Shown: in pieces, positions 62,260 to 64,000 of the stretch
How the letters are laid out: every line of letters starts with the position of its first letter
How positions within the stretch are numbered: the stretch's first letter is position 1
Assembly: GCA_020055645.1 (NCBI GenBank)
Contig: CM034549.1
Coordinates: forward strand, 8,769,501-8,833,500
DNA: 64,000 nt
Origin: Tomocerus qinae
Lineage: Eukaryota; Arthropoda; Collembola; Entomobryomorpha; Tomoceridae
Direction: 5' to 3'
Position numbers and translations under genes: made by a program
Notes under the pieces: generated by a model
What the model saw: the letters and a program-made list of their open reading frames with translations, nothing else
The model's database searches: none
Told to the model about the DNA's origin: nothing

Positions 62260-63853
62260 CTAAGGATCATCGCAAAATCCCCAAATGTAGTAGCAAGCCT
62301 CTGGCAGTAATGTATCGGCTTTGATGCCTCTGGCTACCATACGCTGTCTTTGATGAATTAATCGAGGATATGCGCGACGAGTTGTGTTATGTCCTTGTGC
62401 AGGGTTTGACCATAATCTCTCTCCAAGTGCTGCTCCTCGGGGCCATAGCTTCATATCCATATTATGCTCATCACCCTAGAAAACATTAATTTTGCATATT
62501 ATCATAGCTTTTGACAACGCTAATGGATATCTCTAATGAAGACAAGTAATTAATTTACCTTTTCTGACCATAATGTAGCCTCTGAACAAAATAAATTATA
62601 TTTTTGTTAGTTTTGGTATTTATAGTGGGATATTTTATGAAACTGATTCATTTTATAATTAAATCTTTATTGAGTACATAGTACATACCTCCTCCGAACA
62701 GCTTTCCTGCTTGGTAAAAATTTTCAGCTGCGTCATCCCCAACTAGATCTCGTACTAATTGAAGTATATCATGACCATATAGTGTCTGTAAATAACAAAA
62801 TCCTCCATATTTTAAGCTGTACCTTTATGAATACTAAATTTAATTATATATTTATTAAAATAGTAAATATTAATATACTAATGCAGAACTGTATTTAATA
62901 TACTACAGATTAATGTATTGGGAAAAAAAGACATGACATACCTGCCAAAATATCATAGGGGCTTTATTTTCAGTTCCCCTCCAAGGACCAAAACCGTGAT
63001 CCAAGTACATGGTATTGTTATTTGAGAAAACAACCCGGTAGTCTTCATTAAGTATATCTTTTATGACTTCGTCATCCGCTGCAAAAAACAAATCCACACA
63101 ATTTGAAAGTGTTATCCATATTTTAATATTAAAAATTGCAACACAAATAGTCAATTGGATATTGTCATACATTTACTCCAAACTTGAATTATGTAATCTT
63201 CAGGGTTTAGATAATGTCGAGCTCTGTTGGTCATTTCTGATGTCCACACTAATGTATCGATATGCTTTCCTTCATTTGCCTGTTTCAGCTTTTCCAATGC
63301 TGCAAAACAAAACAGACAGCTGAAATTGTACATTCACTATTGCAGGGTGAAATATGAGTCTAGTTTTGTTATAACCTGTTGTTTGGAAAATTCCCCAGAG
63401 ATCCATCAAATCCGTAGAGTTGTTTTGAGTCATCCATTCTACTATCTCAGGATAAGCCAACCAGCACTTGAAAGAAATCTCATCTCCACCAATATGAAAA
63501 ATATCCCGATCGAAAATGTCCAAGAAATCTCGATATAAATCACCTTTAAGAATATTAATGATGACATCATATTTTTCTTAAAAACCAAGAATATAATCAA
63601 GTATAAAAATTTTTTTATTTATTTTAGTACCTAGTATGGTGTACATGTATGCCTGTAATAATACAGATTAATAAAAATAGATTATTTTTCAGATGATTAT
63701 AATCAAGTATGTATTTAAAGTGGTAATTAGGAATGCCCTTGGTACAAAATTCTATTTTTCTTACCGAAAGAGGATTTAGTTGACCGCAGGGTGGTTGAAT
63801 ACAGTAGTCCTTATACGGCTGTGCGTTAACACACAGAGAGAAATCACCCAACC
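62260..63853 (-). CDS. GH20 beta-N-acetylhexosaminidase, C-terminal part (5' end outside window)
   Basis: Exons, right to left: 63853-63765, 63652-63631 (22 nt), 63543-63376, 63299-63171, 63078-62942, 62785-62689, 62581-62559 (23 nt), 62475-62260. All phases agree. The fragment reads GLGDFSLCVNAQPYKDYC and PPCGQLNP, then the catalytic Asp-Glu in HIGGDEISFKCW, VWTSEMTN, YLDHGFGPW, TLYGHDILQL, EATLWSEK and LWPRGAALGERLWSNP, ending EACYYIWGFCDDP. These are GH20 landmarks of insect chitooligosaccharidolytic N-acetylglucosaminidases and related lysosomal hexosaminidases, which remove terminal GlcNAc. The protein is probably secreted or lysosomal, but its N terminus is beyond 64,000. Which insect subfamily it belongs to cannot be told from this part. 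No break is seen. Confidence 0.95.
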
Positions 63854-64000
63854 CTAACAAGGAAAAAAGTATATTTATTTATAGTGAAGTTTCACACTCA
63901 GTTGGTTTTAGATCATAACATGACATAGATTTTTTTGTCTTCCCTCAAAAATATGTAGAATATTCAAGAGGAGTCATTTTTAAGTTAGTCCAGAAGATCA

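Noticed and set aside
1-64000. tRNA genes, rRNA, CRISPR arrays, prophage or bacterial operons
   Set aside because: No paired A/B-box or cloverleaf pattern, no rRNA-like conserved sequence and no spaced direct-repeat arrays were seen; the window is eukaryotic nuclear DNA.

Overview
The window is nuclear DNA from an arthropod, most likely a hexapod. It is AT-rich. The genes are split by short GT-AG introns, many of them 75-130 nt. The proteins are animal-type (TFIIB, ATP13A1, METTL13, an IER-family protein), and a chitin-type GH20 hexosaminidase points to an arthropod. I cannot name the species. There is no sign of bacterial or organellar DNA.

Layout: 1-7784 is non-coding apart from one exon-like ORF near 1.6-1.9 kb. 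An intronless IER-family gene lies on the minus strand (7785-9509). From 9.5 to 20 kb is a gene-poor stretch with two copies of a dispersed repeat (family R1), a 41-bp tandem repeat, palindromes and a GGCACGTAT-type MITE-like element. METTL13 (20011-24669, plus, 10 exons) carries a complete antisense coiled-coil gene (22039-23283) inside its sixth intron. METTL13 converges on ATP13A1 (27243-32539, minus, 15 exons). Two exons of a small unidentified minus-strand gene follow (33466-35023). A plus-strand double-RRM gene (38822-41301) converges on TFIIB (44631-46105, minus, 4 coding exons). An unrecognised two-exon gene (50042-51514, minus) has the third R1 copy starting about 110 nt before its ATG.

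From 48.3 to 54.3 kb there are five long inverted repeats. The right end holds two small secreted-protein genes in tandem on the minus strand (55669-56136 and 57644-59689). They share a two-cysteine signature, C-K-x-x-Q-x-W-D-x-x-L-x-x-C. Last comes the C-terminal part of a GH20 beta-N-acetylhexosaminidase (62260-63853, minus), which runs off the right edge. A 741-bp element with about 200-bp terminal inverted repeats sits 182 bp past its stop codon.

The conserved genes are unrelated housekeeping functions: translation-factor methylation, ER membrane-protein quality control and Pol II initiation. There is no operon-like logic. The least explained items are the paired secreted genes beside a chitin-acting enzyme, the nested antisense gene, a 90-nt stop-free intron in METTL13, and the inverted-repeat cluster. 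All exon boundaries were read by eye from splice consensus, reading phase and remembered family alignments. No search was run.
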